Assembly (NCBI RefSeq): GCF_900106555.1
Contig: NZ_FNOE01000013.1
Coordinates: 1 to 64,000 of the forward strand
Reading direction: 5' to 3'
From: Nitrosomonas oligotropha
GTDB taxonomy: Bacteria; Pseudomonadota; Gammaproteobacteria; Burkholderiales; Nitrosomonadaceae
Length of the DNA: 64,000 nt
In this document: piece by piece, positions 35,958-45,307 of the stretch
Layout: every line of letters begins with the position of its first letter
How positions within the stretch are numbered: the stretch's first letter is position 1
The notes under the pieces: generated by a model
The model's database searches: none
What the model was told of the DNA's origin: nothing
What the model saw: the letters and a program-made list of their open reading frames with translations, nothing else
Translations under genes and position numbers: made by a program

Positions 35958-36818
35958 TCACTTTGGCGCCACAGCGGGAGCTTGTTTAATACTTAGAATG
36001 CCGCTTAATGTACCACCCAGAACAATCAATCCCATCCCAAGCCAGGCCACGGGAGGCAATACTTCATTCCACAACAGAATCCCCCAAAGACTGGCAAATA
36101 ATACCGTGCTATAGCCCAATGAAGTCACAACCATCGTCGCACCTTGATGATAGGCACGCGTCATCGCCAGTTGCGCCAATGTTGCCGTCACACCGGTGCC
36201 CAGCAGCAGCAATAAACCATCCCAGTTAACCGGACTGAATGCCGTAAACAGTAGCCACACCCCGGTTCCTAATGTGCTAATTAATGTGAAATAAAATACC
36301 ACTTGCCATTCAGACTCGCCCAATTCACCGAGTTGTTTGACATTGATATAGGCGATTGCAGCAAAAAAACCCGAAGCCATCCCCAGCAAACCGGCAACCC
36401 AATGATCCTCGGGCAACGAAGGGCGCAGCAACAGAACTACGCCAATAAAACCGACCAGAACTGTGCAGACTAACGGCCAACGAATATGTTCTTTCAAAAT
36501 CAACGTGGAAAACAATGCCAAGAAAAGCGGCCAGGTATAATTCAGTGAAATAGCGGTCGCCAAGGGTAATTGCGTTATACAGTAAAAAAACATCAATAAA
36601 CTGATCAAGCCGGATATTCCGCGCCAGCAGTGAACCCGCCAATGCGGCGTTGTCACCGGAAGGCGATAATAGCGGATGACCAGGTAAGTCATCCAGACGC
36701 CAAACAGCGAACGGTAAAACACCAATTCCGTACTGGAAAAATACGCCGCACCGAGTTTAACCAATACGCCCATGCAGGCAAACAAAAAGCCTGCAACTAG
36801 CATCCACAATGAACGCAC
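35958..36818 (-). CDS. EamA/DMT-family membrane transporter
   Basis: The 286-residue protein has about ten TM helices arranged as two EamA halves, the typical drug/metabolite exporter fold (LVFYRSLFGVWMTYLV in the first half, TAISLNYTWPLFLALFSTLILKEHI and SLGYSTVLFASLWGILLWNEVL in the two conserved loops). Such proteins export amino acids, nucleobases or drugs. The substrate is unknown. It lies 42 bp downstream of the Rieske oxygenase gene, so the two may be cotranscribed. Confidence 0.87.
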   Translation of the reverse strand: MRSLWMLVAGFLFACMGVLVKLGAAYFSSTELVFYRSLFGVWMTYLVIRYYRLPVTTPHWRVHCWRGISGLISLLMFFYCITQLPLATAISLNYTWPLFLALFSTLILKEHIRWPLVCTVLVGFIGVVLLLRPSLPEDHWVAGLLGMASGFFAAIAYINVKQLGELGESEWQVVFYFTLISTLGTGVWLLFTAFSPVNWDGLLLLLGTGVTATLAQLAMTRAYHQGATMVVTSLGYSTVLFASLWGILLWNEVLPPVAWLGMGLIVLGGTLSGILSIKQAPAVAPK

Positions 36819-36860
36819 TTGTCGGTTATCCTAAAAAATACAGCAATTGCGGTTATTGAA

Positions 36861-37970
36861 TCAGCGGATATGCGGTCCGATTTCTCGTTGCAGGAATTGA
36901 TGGAAGTGCTTCATTCCTTCTTCCATGGGAATTTGATAAGGCCCTATTTCATTCAAACCTTGTTCAAATAAAGCACGCCGCCCAGCGGTCATCAGCTTGC
37001 AGATCTCATCATCTTCGAGCGCGGTTTCTTTGTATGCGGCTTGTTCGGCTTCCACGAAATCACGTTCAAATAGCGCAATCTCTTCCGGATAGTAAAATTC
37101 AACCACATTCATACAGCTCTCCACCCCAGTTGGCAGAATCGTGCTGATAACCAGCGTATGCGGATACCACTCGAGCATGATATTGGGATAATACAACAAC
37201 CAGATCGATCCATGCGGCGGCATTTTCCCTTCCGATTGCTGTAACACTTGTTCGTGCCATTTGGCATACACCGTACTGCCCGGTTTTTGCAAACACCCAC
37301 TATCGATTGCCACAGTCTGCACGCTATACCAATCGCCAAACTCCCAATCGAGTTTTCCAGTATCGACAAAATGGCTTAATCCCGGGTGAAATGGATCGAC
37401 GTGATAATCTTCCAAATACACTTCGATAAATGTTTTCCAATTACAGTGATAGTGATCAATCTGCACGCGATCAAAGACATAGCCGGAAAAATCAAAATCC
37501 TGCAACACACTCAGATTGCCCATATCGCGCGAAACATTACGTTCACCGTTAAACAACAAACCATTCCAACTTTGCAAGGCGGTCTTGCTCAGATTCAGGC
37601 AAGGATTCTGCTCAAAATGCGGCGCGCCCAGCAATCTGCCATTCAATGCATAGGTCCAGCGATGTACCGGACACACGATGCTTTTGGTATTACTTTTACC
37701 CGTTAATAAAATCGCTTGACGGTGACGGCAAACATTCGATAACAATTCAATGCCTTGTTCGTTATGCACCAACACTTTGGCATTATTCATCCATTCCGGT
37801 ACATAATAATCGCCTACATTGGGGACCATTACTTCATGACCTACGTAACCCGGTCCGCGATCAAACAAAATACGTTTCTCGAGCTCAAGAATCTTGGGAT
37901 CCAAGTACCAGTTGACGGGAAGCTGCACTGACATGTCCGCCAGTTGCGAAATCTCAGCCATGTTAGACAT
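36861..37970 (-). CDS. Rieske-type non-heme iron oxygenase
   Basis: The 369-residue protein is an alpha subunit of the ring-hydroxylating type. The 2Fe-2S ligands are C81 and H83 (CRHRQA) and C100 and H103 (CPVHRW); the mononuclear iron site has H190 and H195 (EDYHVDPFHPGL). AAGG lies about 7 nt upstream of the ATG. No ferredoxin or reductase gene is adjacent. It could oxidise an aromatic or aliphatic substrate, or belong to one of the housekeeping Rieske oxygenases; the substrate is unknown. Confidence 0.87.
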   Translation of the reverse strand: MSNMAEISQLADMSVQLPVNWYLDPKILELEKRILFDRGPGYVGHEVMVPNVGDYYVPEWMNNAKVLVHNEQGIELLSNVCRHRQAILLTGKSNTKSIVCPVHRWTYALNGRLLGAPHFEQNPCLNLSKTALQSWNGLLFNGERNVSRDMGNLSVLQDFDFSGYVFDRVQIDHYHCNWKTFIEVYLEDYHVDPFHPGLSHFVDTGKLDWEFGDWYSVQTVAIDSGCLQKPGSTVYAKWHEQVLQQSEGKMPPHGSIWLLYYPNIMLEWYPHTLVISTILPTGVESCMNVVEFYYPEEIALFERDFVEAEQAAYKETALEDDEICKLMTAGRRALFEQGLNEIGPYQIPMEEGMKHFHQFLQREIGPHIR

Positions 37971-38189
37971 AGAAATACCTTATATCCCCCAGAAAAAATA
38001 GCGGCGAAAATACACGAAAAGACAAAAATTTAAAACCTATTTAAGCAAGTCAGGAACGAAAAACCGAATGCATGGCTATAATAGCAATCTTGATAGTAAA
38101 ATATCAGCATCCATCGATACGTTACGCGGACAAAAAAAGTAAATTGTACAAGATTGAATTATTTAATTAATCAAAAAGAGAGCATCTTA

Positions 38190-39611
38190 ATGAAATCTAA
38201 ACAGCAATTAAGAAAAAAATCATGGATACCCGTATTATCCACAGTATTTGTTGTTGGTCTAGCTGCCTGCGACAACGACGGTGAAAAAGCACTTGATACC
38301 TCATCCTCTTCGTCATCATCGTCAGCAACGGCTGTCAAAAGAACCATGCCGACAGGCCCTGCAACCGGTATTTTAGTTGACTCCCCCGTATCCGGTGTAA
38401 CGTTCGCGGCAACTTCTGGTAAATCTGGCACCACCGACGAGAAAGGTAGTTTTAATTTCAATCATGGTGACAAAATCGAATTCAAACTGGGCGGTTTGAC
38501 ATTGGGTAATATTCCCGGTTCACAGATTGTGACACCGATTGAATTGGCCGGTGACAACGCTAATAAATTACAAAATCTGCTGGTTTTACTGCAATCATTA
38601 GATTCCGATAGCGATCTTTCCAACGGTATTTCCATTTCGCGCGAAACGGCTAACGCTGTTAAAGGATCGATTAATCTGGATAGCAGTCCGGAAACATTCG
38701 CTGATTCCGCCGGGTTAAAAGATATTATGGAAGCCAGCGGTATTTCGGGTGAAGTGAAAACACCCGAAGCCGCACGCACGCACTTTCTTTCCCAGGGTGT
38801 CGCACTACTCAGCGCGCAAGTCTGGGTCAGTTATACCAACCAAACTGCCAGTGTGTTGCGGGTGGCTGCCGATAGCAGCGGAGAATACTTGCAAGGCGAC
38901 GCAAGACCGGACGATTCCTGTGATGAAAACCGGGTGTGCGGCGGGAAAACCGTGTTCCAGGCTGGTGTTGAATATGGCGTAGCCAAAGCGGCTGATTTTG
39001 ACAACCGCGGCTTCAAGCTAGTGAGTACCCCCAGCGTGGATACCAATCTGAAAGCCGGTTTCTCCAACCCAGGTCCGACGCGGCGAGTACGCACCGATGG
39101 TTCCGAATTGATTAATTCGGATATTGTCGCGGTGCAAAGAGCACGCGAACAAGGCAGTGTATTCGGTGAACTTTTCCATATTGCCAAACCGATACAGTTA
39201 AGCGACGAAAATGAAGTTGCGGAAAAAGAAGTCAAAGAATCCCGTTACGCAAAAATTGATAATGATGCAAACGGTATTGTCGGCGCATGGGCATATGACA
39301 GTGAAGCGATCAAAACACAGACTTTGGTTTTCTTCCCCAATGGCAAATATATGATGATCGATCCGACGGGCGCAACACAGCGTGAAGATCAAGTAAAATG
39401 CGCAAAACCCGGTATCGAATTTTCTTCTTATACCTATAACAAGGGCGGGAATAATTTCAGTTTATCCAGCTTCACCTATAACACCAATGGTTGCGCCGGT
39501 TTCTCCGATGTAGAAGGCAGCATCGGCTTCACCCTCAGTTCGGATGGCAATACCGCCAAACTGGACAAACCCGGTGAACCATCGGTCACACTGTACCGTG
39601 TTTCTAAATAA
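38190..39611 (+). CDS. Outer-membrane or periplasmic lipoprotein, repeat-linker N-terminus
   Basis: The 473-residue protein has a lipobox (VVGLAAC, about residue 28), then an acidic Ser-rich linker (DTSSSSSSSSA) and a large folded part (about 60-473). The segment ATGILVDSPVSGVTFAATS, with GSFNFNHGDKIEFKLGG, resembles carboxypeptidase-regulatory-like or adhesin-linked domains. No enzyme motif was seen. ATG 38190 is used: an upstream ATG at 38154 would put the lipobox further in. A hairpin follows the gene. Confidence 0.75.
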   Translation: MKSKQQLRKKSWIPVLSTVFVVGLAACDNDGEKALDTSSSSSSSSATAVKRTMPTGPATGILVDSPVSGVTFAATSGKSGTTDEKGSFNFNHGDKIEFKLGGLTLGNIPGSQIVTPIELAGDNANKLQNLLVLLQSLDSDSDLSNGISISRETANAVKGSINLDSSPETFADSAGLKDIMEASGISGEVKTPEAARTHFLSQGVALLSAQVWVSYTNQTASVLRVAADSSGEYLQGDARPDDSCDENRVCGGKTVFQAGVEYGVAKAADFDNRGFKLVSTPSVDTNLKAGFSNPGPTRRVRTDGSELINSDIVAVQRAREQGSVFGELFHIAKPIQLSDENEVAEKEVKESRYAKIDNDANGIVGAWAYDSEAIKTQTLVFFPNGKYMMIDPTGATQREDQVKCAKPGIEFSSYTYNKGGNNFSLSSFTYNTNGCAGFSDVEGSIGFTLSSDGNTAKLDKPGEPSVTLYRVSK

Positions 39612-39639
39612 CCAGTTGTCTGCATCTTAAACGCACAAT

Positions 39640-39671
39640 ACTCACCGGAACTTGCTCCATGCCCGGTGAGT
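39640..39671 (+). terminator. Hairpin after the lipoprotein gene
   Basis: A 9-bp perfect stem (39640-39648 with 39663-39671) has a 14-nt loop and lies 28 bp past the stop codon. The T-run after it is poor, so it is a possible but weak terminator before priA. Confidence 0.5.
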
Positions 39672-39704
39672 CGTGCTTCACCTTTGTTATAAATTCGGCT
39701 GCTC

Positions 39705-41891
39705 ATGCCCATCATCCGTGTCGCACTGAATGTTCCAGTCGACACACTGTTTGATTATCAGGCAGAAGACGCCAGTCAACACGATATCGGGCTGCGCGCC
39801 TGTGTGCCTTTCGGCAAAAAACAAGTCACCGGCATTATCCTCGCGGTTAGCGATGAAACGCAGATTCCCGTTGAGAAACTAAAATCCGCGTATTGCATCT
39901 TCAGGGAAATAAAGCCTCTACCCGCTGCATTGCTGGATTTATTTCATTTTTGCAGCCAGTATTATCATCACCCGCTGGGTATGGTGATCATGAATGGCCT
40001 GCCCGTTAAGCTGCGTAATAACAAACCGGTTAGCTTAAAAAGAAAACCGCATCAGTATCAATACAGCCTGACTTCAGCCGGTAAAAATGTTGAGTTAACG
40101 CAAATTCCTGCACGTAACCGGGTAGCGCGCCGCCTGCTCAATGAATTTCAGCAAGCTGTCACGCTGACCAACCCGCAAATCAAGCACATTTCACCCCGTG
40201 CGGAAAAATTGCTGCAAGATTGGATTCAGCTCGGCTGGATCACGTCAGAACTCTGTTCAGCCTCAACGGCGGCGCGAGTTGCAAAGACTCCCGTATTGAC
40301 TGCCGAACAAGAAATCGCGGTAAATGCCATCACTGCCGGTGGTAAGCAATTCAATACTTGGTTGCTGCATGGTGTAACCGGCAGCGGCAAAACCGAGGTG
40401 TATCTCAGAATTATCGAATCCGTGCTAGCACAAGGCCGGCAAGCACTAGTGCTGATTCCAGAAATCAGCCTGACACCCCAATTGGAAGGTGTTTTTCGCG
40501 GTCGTTTTTCTAACGTACCCTTGGTCAGTCTGCATAGCGGTCTCAACGATACCGAGCGACTAACTGGTTGGCTGCAAGCCGAGAGCGGTGAAGCCAAAAT
40601 TATCCTGGGCACACGCTTGGCTGTGTTCACACCGCTATCCGATCTTGGTGTGATTATCGTCGATGAAGAACAGGATAGCTCATTCAAACAGCAGGATGGG
40701 TTGCGCTATTCCGCGCGCGATCTGGCGATTTTCCGTGCCAGGCAAAACGCTATCCCGGTGATACTGGGCTCGGCTACGCCGTCATTGGAAAGTTATTACA
40801 ATGCACTCACAAACCGTTACCGGCACATACGCCTACTTTCCCGCGCGGTGCAAAATGCTACCCTGCCCTTGATTCAATGCATTGATACACGTATCCACAA
40901 AAACCAGGAAGGTTTATCCGATCCACTGATCCAAGCACTCAATCAGTGTCTACAGGAAAAACATCAAAGCCTCATTTTTATCAACCGGCGCGGCTATGCA
41001 CCCGTGTTGCTGTGCAAGTCCTGCGGCTGGACAGCTCCCTGCCAGCGATGTTCCAGCCGCTTGGTTGTGCACCTGCGCGATAAAAAGCTACGCTGCCACC
41101 ACTGTGGTCATCAGGAACAGTTTCCACGCGCTTGCCCTCAGTGCGGCAATCAGGATATCGCCCCTTTCGGGCAAGGCACGCAACGCGTGGAAGAAACATT
41201 GACCGCACATTTTCCGGCGGCGCGGATTTTGCGTATCGATCGCGACAGCACGCGCCGCAAACATGCGTGGCAAGAAATTCTGCATGCCGTTCATACGCAC
41301 CAGGTAGATATTCTAATCGGCACACAATTGTTGTCCAAGGGCCATGATTTCCCCAATCTATCCTTAGTGGGTATTCTGAATGCTGATGGTGCGCTCTATA
41401 GCACCGATTTTCGTGCCAGTGAACGATTATTTGCGCAACTGATGCAGGTCGCCGGGCGTGCCGGGCGCGCCAATGTGGCCGGACACGTATTGATTCAAAC
41501 CGAGTTTCCGGATCACCCGTTGTACCAAGCGTTACAACGGCACGATTACGATGCGCTGGCACAGACTCTGCTGGCAGAAAGAAAAATAGCCGGATTCCCG
41601 CCTTATGTTTATCAAGCCCTATTGCGAGCGGAAGCGCATCATATAAAAACCGTGCTGGATTTTCTTGCCCAAGCGGCACAGCTCGCCCGCCCGCCGCAAG
41701 CAGTTGAATTATTCGACCCGGTACCGGCGCACATGTCACGGTTGAAAGGCTTGGAACGTGCGCACTTACTGGTACAATCTTCCTCACGCAAACATTTGCA
41801 CACTTTTCTGACCGGTTGGTATGCAAAAATTACCACATTGCCCAGCCAAAAAGTGCGCTGGGTACTGGATGTCGACCCGTTGGAGTTTTGA
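39705..41891 (+). CDS. priA: Primosomal protein N' (replication restart helicase PriA)
   Basis: PriA reloads the replisome at stalled forks. The 728-residue protein has the N-terminal 3'-end-binding domain (RVALNVPVDTLFDYQAED), helicase Walker A GVTGSGKTEVYL, Walker B VDEEQDSS, and the zinc-binding Cys cluster (CKSCGWTAPCQRC, CHHCGH, CPQCGN). The length is normal for the family. The ATG follows the hairpin of the upstream gene by 33 bp. Confidence 0.96.
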   Translation: MPIIRVALNVPVDTLFDYQAEDASQHDIGLRACVPFGKKQVTGIILAVSDETQIPVEKLKSAYCIFREIKPLPAALLDLFHFCSQYYHHPLGMVIMNGLPVKLRNNKPVSLKRKPHQYQYSLTSAGKNVELTQIPARNRVARRLLNEFQQAVTLTNPQIKHISPRAEKLLQDWIQLGWITSELCSASTAARVAKTPVLTAEQEIAVNAITAGGKQFNTWLLHGVTGSGKTEVYLRIIESVLAQGRQALVLIPEISLTPQLEGVFRGRFSNVPLVSLHSGLNDTERLTGWLQAESGEAKIILGTRLAVFTPLSDLGVIIVDEEQDSSFKQQDGLRYSARDLAIFRARQNAIPVILGSATPSLESYYNALTNRYRHIRLLSRAVQNATLPLIQCIDTRIHKNQEGLSDPLIQALNQCLQEKHQSLIFINRRGYAPVLLCKSCGWTAPCQRCSSRLVVHLRDKKLRCHHCGHQEQFPRACPQCGNQDIAPFGQGTQRVEETLTAHFPAARILRIDRDSTRRKHAWQEILHAVHTHQVDILIGTQLLSKGHDFPNLSLVGILNADGALYSTDFRASERLFAQLMQVAGRAGRANVAGHVLIQTEFPDHPLYQALQRHDYDALAQTLLAERKIAGFPPYVYQALLRAEAHHIKTVLDFLAQAAQLARPPQAVELFDPVPAHMSRLKGLERAHLLVQSSSRKHLHTFLTGWYAKITTLPSQKVRWVLDVDPLEF

Positions 41892-41965
41892 TCTGTATCA
41901 GCGCCTATTCTTTGCAGTCAGTCAAAATGTAAAATTGCACCGAGAATAATAAGAGGAGTATCCCA

Positions 41966-42202
41966 ATGATCGACAAACACGATTTACACCATGAATTCCC
42001 GGAATATTATGACCGCATTCATGAATTAAAAACCAATAACACTCACTTCGCGCGCCTGTTTGAGGAATATCACGATCTCAACCGTGAAATCCTGAGAATC
42101 GAAGAAGGCGTTGAGAATACTACCGATGAATACTTGGAGGAATTGAAAAAGAAGCGATTGCTATATAAAGATAAGCTTTATGGAATGATTGCCAATCCCT
42201 GA
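41966..42202 (+). CDS. Small YdcH/DUF465-family protein
   Basis: The 78-residue protein is a predicted helical hairpin (HDLHHEFPEYYDRIHELKTN, FEEYHDLNREILRIEEG, EEYLEELKKKRLLYKDKL) typical of the DUF465/YdcH family, of unknown function and often found near metabolic genes. AGAGGAG lies 10 nt upstream of the ATG. The gene lies 74 bp after priA. Confidence 0.85.
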   Translation: MIDKHDLHHEFPEYYDRIHELKTNNTHFARLFEEYHDLNREILRIEEGVENTTDEYLEELKKKRLLYKDKLYGMIANP

Positions 42203-42271
42203 GAATCGTCCGGTAACATGGCATCTTCAATCCATGCAATACCACGAACAGTAACCATAAGAGCGCAACCC

Positions 42272-43267
42272 ATGAAAGCAATCTATTTCAATACCGGTGG
42301 AACAACAGATGTTCTGCAGCATGGTGAGGTAGAATCCCTCAGCCAGTGTGGTGACAAGCAAGTCTTGATCCGTATTAAAGCAGCGGGCATCAATCCGATC
42401 GATTGTAAAATCCGCACGGCGCCGCAGCGTTTCCCGGTGACTTTTCCGGTCATTCCAGGCTGCGACGGCGCCGGTATCGTTGAAAGTGTAGGCACACAGG
42501 TAAAAAATTTCCAACCCGGCGACGAAGTGTATTTTTCTCAACCTGGCTTCAACAATCGTCAGGGCACGTATGCCGAGTATGTGCTGGTTGATGCCAGCCT
42601 GCTGGCTTTGAAGCCGCGCTCATTGTCATTTGAACAAGCTGCTGCGGCACCGCTGGTTTTTATCACCGCATGGGAAGCATTGCATGATCGGGCACGTCTT
42701 ACCAAGGGTCAAACGGTCTTAATTCATGCAGGCGCCGGTGGTGTCGGTCATGCCGCTATCCAATTGGCAAAACTGGCCGGTGCCAAAGTCATCACGACAG
42801 TCAGCAGCGAGGAAAAAGCACATTTTGTACAACAGCTCGGTGCCGATTACATCATCAACTACCGGACACACAATGTAACAGCGGAAGTGTTGCAATGGAC
42901 TGACGGTAATGGCGTGGATATCGCGTTTGATACAGTCGGACCGGAGGTACTGCAAAGCTGTTTTGGCTGCGTAAAGCCCTACGGCGATGTGGTCACCATT
43001 CTGCAACCTTCACCGGAAACCGATTGGAGCGAAGCACGAAAACGCAATGTGCGATTCAGTCTGGAATTGATGCTGTCACCGGTTTTACTGGAACTGGAAG
43101 AGGCAAAACGCTATCAGGGTGAGATACTGCGGCAGTGTGCCGCATTATTTGATGAAAATAAGCTGACTGTAAAAATTGCCCGTACTTTTGCACTAGCCGA
43201 TGCCGCCGCAGCACAGCAGTATCTTGAACAAAATCAGCCCGCTGGAAAGATTATCTTGGCGTTGTGA
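42272..43267 (+). CDS. Zinc-independent alcohol dehydrogenase/quinone oxidoreductase family protein
   Basis: The 331-residue protein is a medium-chain dehydrogenase/reductase of the quinone oxidoreductase (QOR) type. MKAIYFNTGG starts the catalytic domain, and the NADPH-binding fold has HAGAGGVGHAAIQLAK. The zinc-ligand cysteines of true alcohol dehydrogenases are missing. ATG 42272 is used because this is the usual family start; an upstream frame extends to 42218. A strong terminator follows. Confidence 0.85.
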   Translation: MKAIYFNTGGTTDVLQHGEVESLSQCGDKQVLIRIKAAGINPIDCKIRTAPQRFPVTFPVIPGCDGAGIVESVGTQVKNFQPGDEVYFSQPGFNNRQGTYAEYVLVDASLLALKPRSLSFEQAAAAPLVFITAWEALHDRARLTKGQTVLIHAGAGGVGHAAIQLAKLAGAKVITTVSSEEKAHFVQQLGADYIINYRTHNVTAEVLQWTDGNGVDIAFDTVGPEVLQSCFGCVKPYGDVVTILQPSPETDWSEARKRNVRFSLELMLSPVLLELEEAKRYQGEILRQCAALFDENKLTVKIARTFALADAAAAQQYLEQNQPAGKIILAL

Positions 43268-43277
43268 ACTTTCGTTT

Positions 43278-43316
43278 AACCCGATACCGCCAACAGAACC
43301 GGCGGTATCGGGTTTT
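43278..43316 (+). terminator. Strong Rho-independent terminator
   Basis: A 14-bp perfect stem (43278-43291 with 43301-43314), 9-nt loop, followed by TTTT at 43313-43316. It lies 11 bp after the oxidoreductase stop. Confidence 0.92.
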
Positions 43317-43390
43317 ATTCAACAAACACACACTTGGAAAATGGATAGCGCCAAAGTTACTGTCGTACAAGCGTAGGAATGCGATGCCGC

Positions 43391-43846
43391 TTAAAACAAC
43401 CCCATATATAACCACCGATGGCTGAAATCATCATTGATTTTAATATTTGAATCACTGTAATCACCGGAGTAATCAAGCTGTATGTGTGGAAAATCGCAAA
43501 GCGAAAGCGCGCGTGCCATGCTATGCAGAGTAAAACTATAGCTACTCATTCCTTCCTGCCCGCTATTGCTCGCGCATCCTTGACTTGCATCCGTGCCATT
43601 CTTCAAGCAGCTGATTGCTTTTTCGCCGACGCGGATATCATTGGAAACAGTAGCAACTCGTAATGTGTTAAGAATACTCTCATCCACGATATCAAAGTAT
43701 ACGCCATGCAGATTCCCCATAGTACCACCGGCTTGTTTAACTTTGAACAATAGCGCCCCGCCAGCTACTTCTTCAACTGTCACCCATGCTATAGTTTTTG
43801 CTTGATTGGCTGCGGTACCGTTAACCAGAAAAGATATTGTCGCCAT
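43391..43846 (-). CDS. Hypothetical protein
   Basis: I do not recognise this 151-residue protein. It begins MATISFLVNGTAANQAKTIAWVTVEEV and has a beta-rich middle (GALLFKVKQAGGTMGNLHGVYFDIV) with several Cys in the C-terminal half (SCLKNG, GCASNS, LCDFPH). There is no signal peptide or TM helix. GGGAGCAATC lies just upstream of the ATG. It stands alone between two convergent units. Confidence 0.65.
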   Translation of the reverse strand: MATISFLVNGTAANQAKTIAWVTVEEVAGGALLFKVKQAGGTMGNLHGVYFDIVDESILNTLRVATVSNDIRVGEKAISCLKNGTDASQGCASNSGQEGMSSYSFTLHSMARALSLCDFPHIQLDYSGDYSDSNIKINDDFSHRWLYMGLF

Positions 43847-44055
43847 GATTGCTCCCTGAATTAAATTTGTAATTACTGCCTTATTAACTTAATCGTGTTT
43901 CGTGAACTCAGGCGTAACTTTAAATCGAGAAAGCAATCCAATTGTGAAGCGAATGTAAACTCTTTGTTAAATGTCAGTCAAAATTGTTCAAACTGACACC
44001 AGCACATTACCAATATCATGACTAAGTATTGATTAATAATAAATTAAGCGGTTTT

Positions 44056-45165
44056 CTATTCGGAGAAGAATTCCCGCGCTTTGTCCATCCACGACTTAGC
44101 ACGCGGACTATGGCGAGGGCCATCTTTCAAGCTGATTGCCTCCAATTCTTCCAACAGTTCTTTCTGCCGCGCCGTCAGTTTGACCGGAGTTTCCACAACC
44201 ACATGGCAAAGTAAATCGCCTTTTTCATGACTGCGCACACCTTTGATTCCTTTGCTGCGCAAGCGGAAGATCTTGCCGGTTTGGGTTTCAGCGGGCACTT
44301 TGATTTTGGCATGGCCTTCCAGTGTCGGCACTTCAATTTCGCCACCCAGTGCGGCCACGGTAAAACTGATTGGAATTTCACAGTGCAAATTATCGCCATC
44401 TCGGCGGAAAACGGAATGCGCCGATAAGTGAATCACAACATACAAATCGCCTGGGGGACCGCCGTTTAAGCCAGCTTCACCCTCACCGGAAATACGAATG
44501 CGATCGCCATCGTCCACACCTTCCGGAATTTTTACGTTCAGTGTCTTTTGCTGCTTGATGCGCCCTACGCCATGACAGCTTGCGCAGGCGTGAGTAATAA
44601 TTTTGCCGTTGCCTTGACACTTGGGACAGGTTTGTTGGATAGAGAAAAATCCTTGCTGCATTCTGACTTGCCCGTGGCCGTTACAAGTCGGGCAGGTTTT
44701 CGGCGAGCTACCCGGTTTCGAACCGCTGCCGTGACATGCATCGCATTCTTCCAAAGTGGGAATGCGGATTTTAGTTTCGGTTCCATGCGCCGCCTGTTCC
44801 AGGGAAATTTCCAAGTTGTAGCGTAAATCAGAACCGCGATGCACATTGGAACGTCCGCCGCGTCCGCCAAAAATATCGCCGAAAATATCGCTAAACGCAT
44901 CGCTGAAGCCCTGTGCGCCCGCGCCTCCGCCTGCATTTGCATCAACGCCGGCATGTCCGAATTGATCGTATGAAGCCCGCTTATTCGCATCCGTCAGTAC
45001 TTCATAAGCCTCTTTGGCTTCTTTGAACATCTCCTCCGATTTCACATCGCCTGCGTTGCGATCGGGGTGATACTTCATCGCCAATTTACGATAGGCTTTT
45101 TTGATTGTCGCTTCATCGGCATCGCGGCTGACACCGAGCACATGATAATAATCTCGCTTACTCAT
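44056..45165 (-). CDS. dnaJ: Chaperone DnaJ
   Basis: DnaJ stimulates the ATPase of DnaK and delivers unfolded proteins. The 369-residue protein has the J domain with the HPD motif (YHPDRNAG), a Gly/Phe-rich region, and the zinc repeats [32 protein letters not shown]. Order and length are standard. It is the last gene of the grpE-dnaK-dnaJ cluster; a hairpin lies in the 142-bp gap to dnaK. Confidence 0.97.
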   Translation of the reverse strand: MSKRDYYHVLGVSRDADEATIKKAYRKLAMKYHPDRNAGDVKSEEMFKEAKEAYEVLTDANKRASYDQFGHAGVDANAGGGAGAQGFSDAFSDIFGDIFGGRGGRSNVHRGSDLRYNLEISLEQAAHGTETKIRIPTLEECDACHGSGSKPGSSPKTCPTCNGHGQVRMQQGFFSIQQTCPKCQGNGKIITHACASCHGVGRIKQQKTLNVKIPEGVDDGDRIRISGEGEAGLNGGPPGDLYVVIHLSAHSVFRRDGDNLHCEIPISFTVAALGGEIEVPTLEGHAKIKVPAETQTGKIFRLRSKGIKGVRSHEKGDLLCHVVVETPVKLTARQKELLEELEAISLKDGPRHSPRAKSWMDKAREFFSE

Positions 45166-45237
45166 CTTGACTTCCTGCTCGCGTGATAAGGATATATTGT
45201 TCTGATTGTTGAAATTTACACTTTATGCAAACACTAA

Positions 45238-45289
45238 AACGCAGAGCTCACACAAGCATTTACTGCGCTGCCGTGTGCGTCTCTGCGTT
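45238..45289 (-). terminator. Hairpin between dnaK and dnaJ
   Basis: On the minus strand AACGCAGAG (45289-45281) pairs with CTCTGCGTT (45246-45238), 9 bp, with an inner CACAC/GTGTG pair, followed by TTTTAGTG. It may reduce read-through so that dnaJ is made at a lower level than dnaK, or act as a processing site. Confidence 0.55.
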
Positions 45290-45307
45290 CGATTGTTTTA
45301 ACAACAA

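Noticed and set aside
40981-41826. Long open frame on the minus strand opposite priA (281 residues)
   Set aside because: It is fully inside the well-supported priA gene, has no family features and contains many Arg/His/Cys typical of antisense reading.
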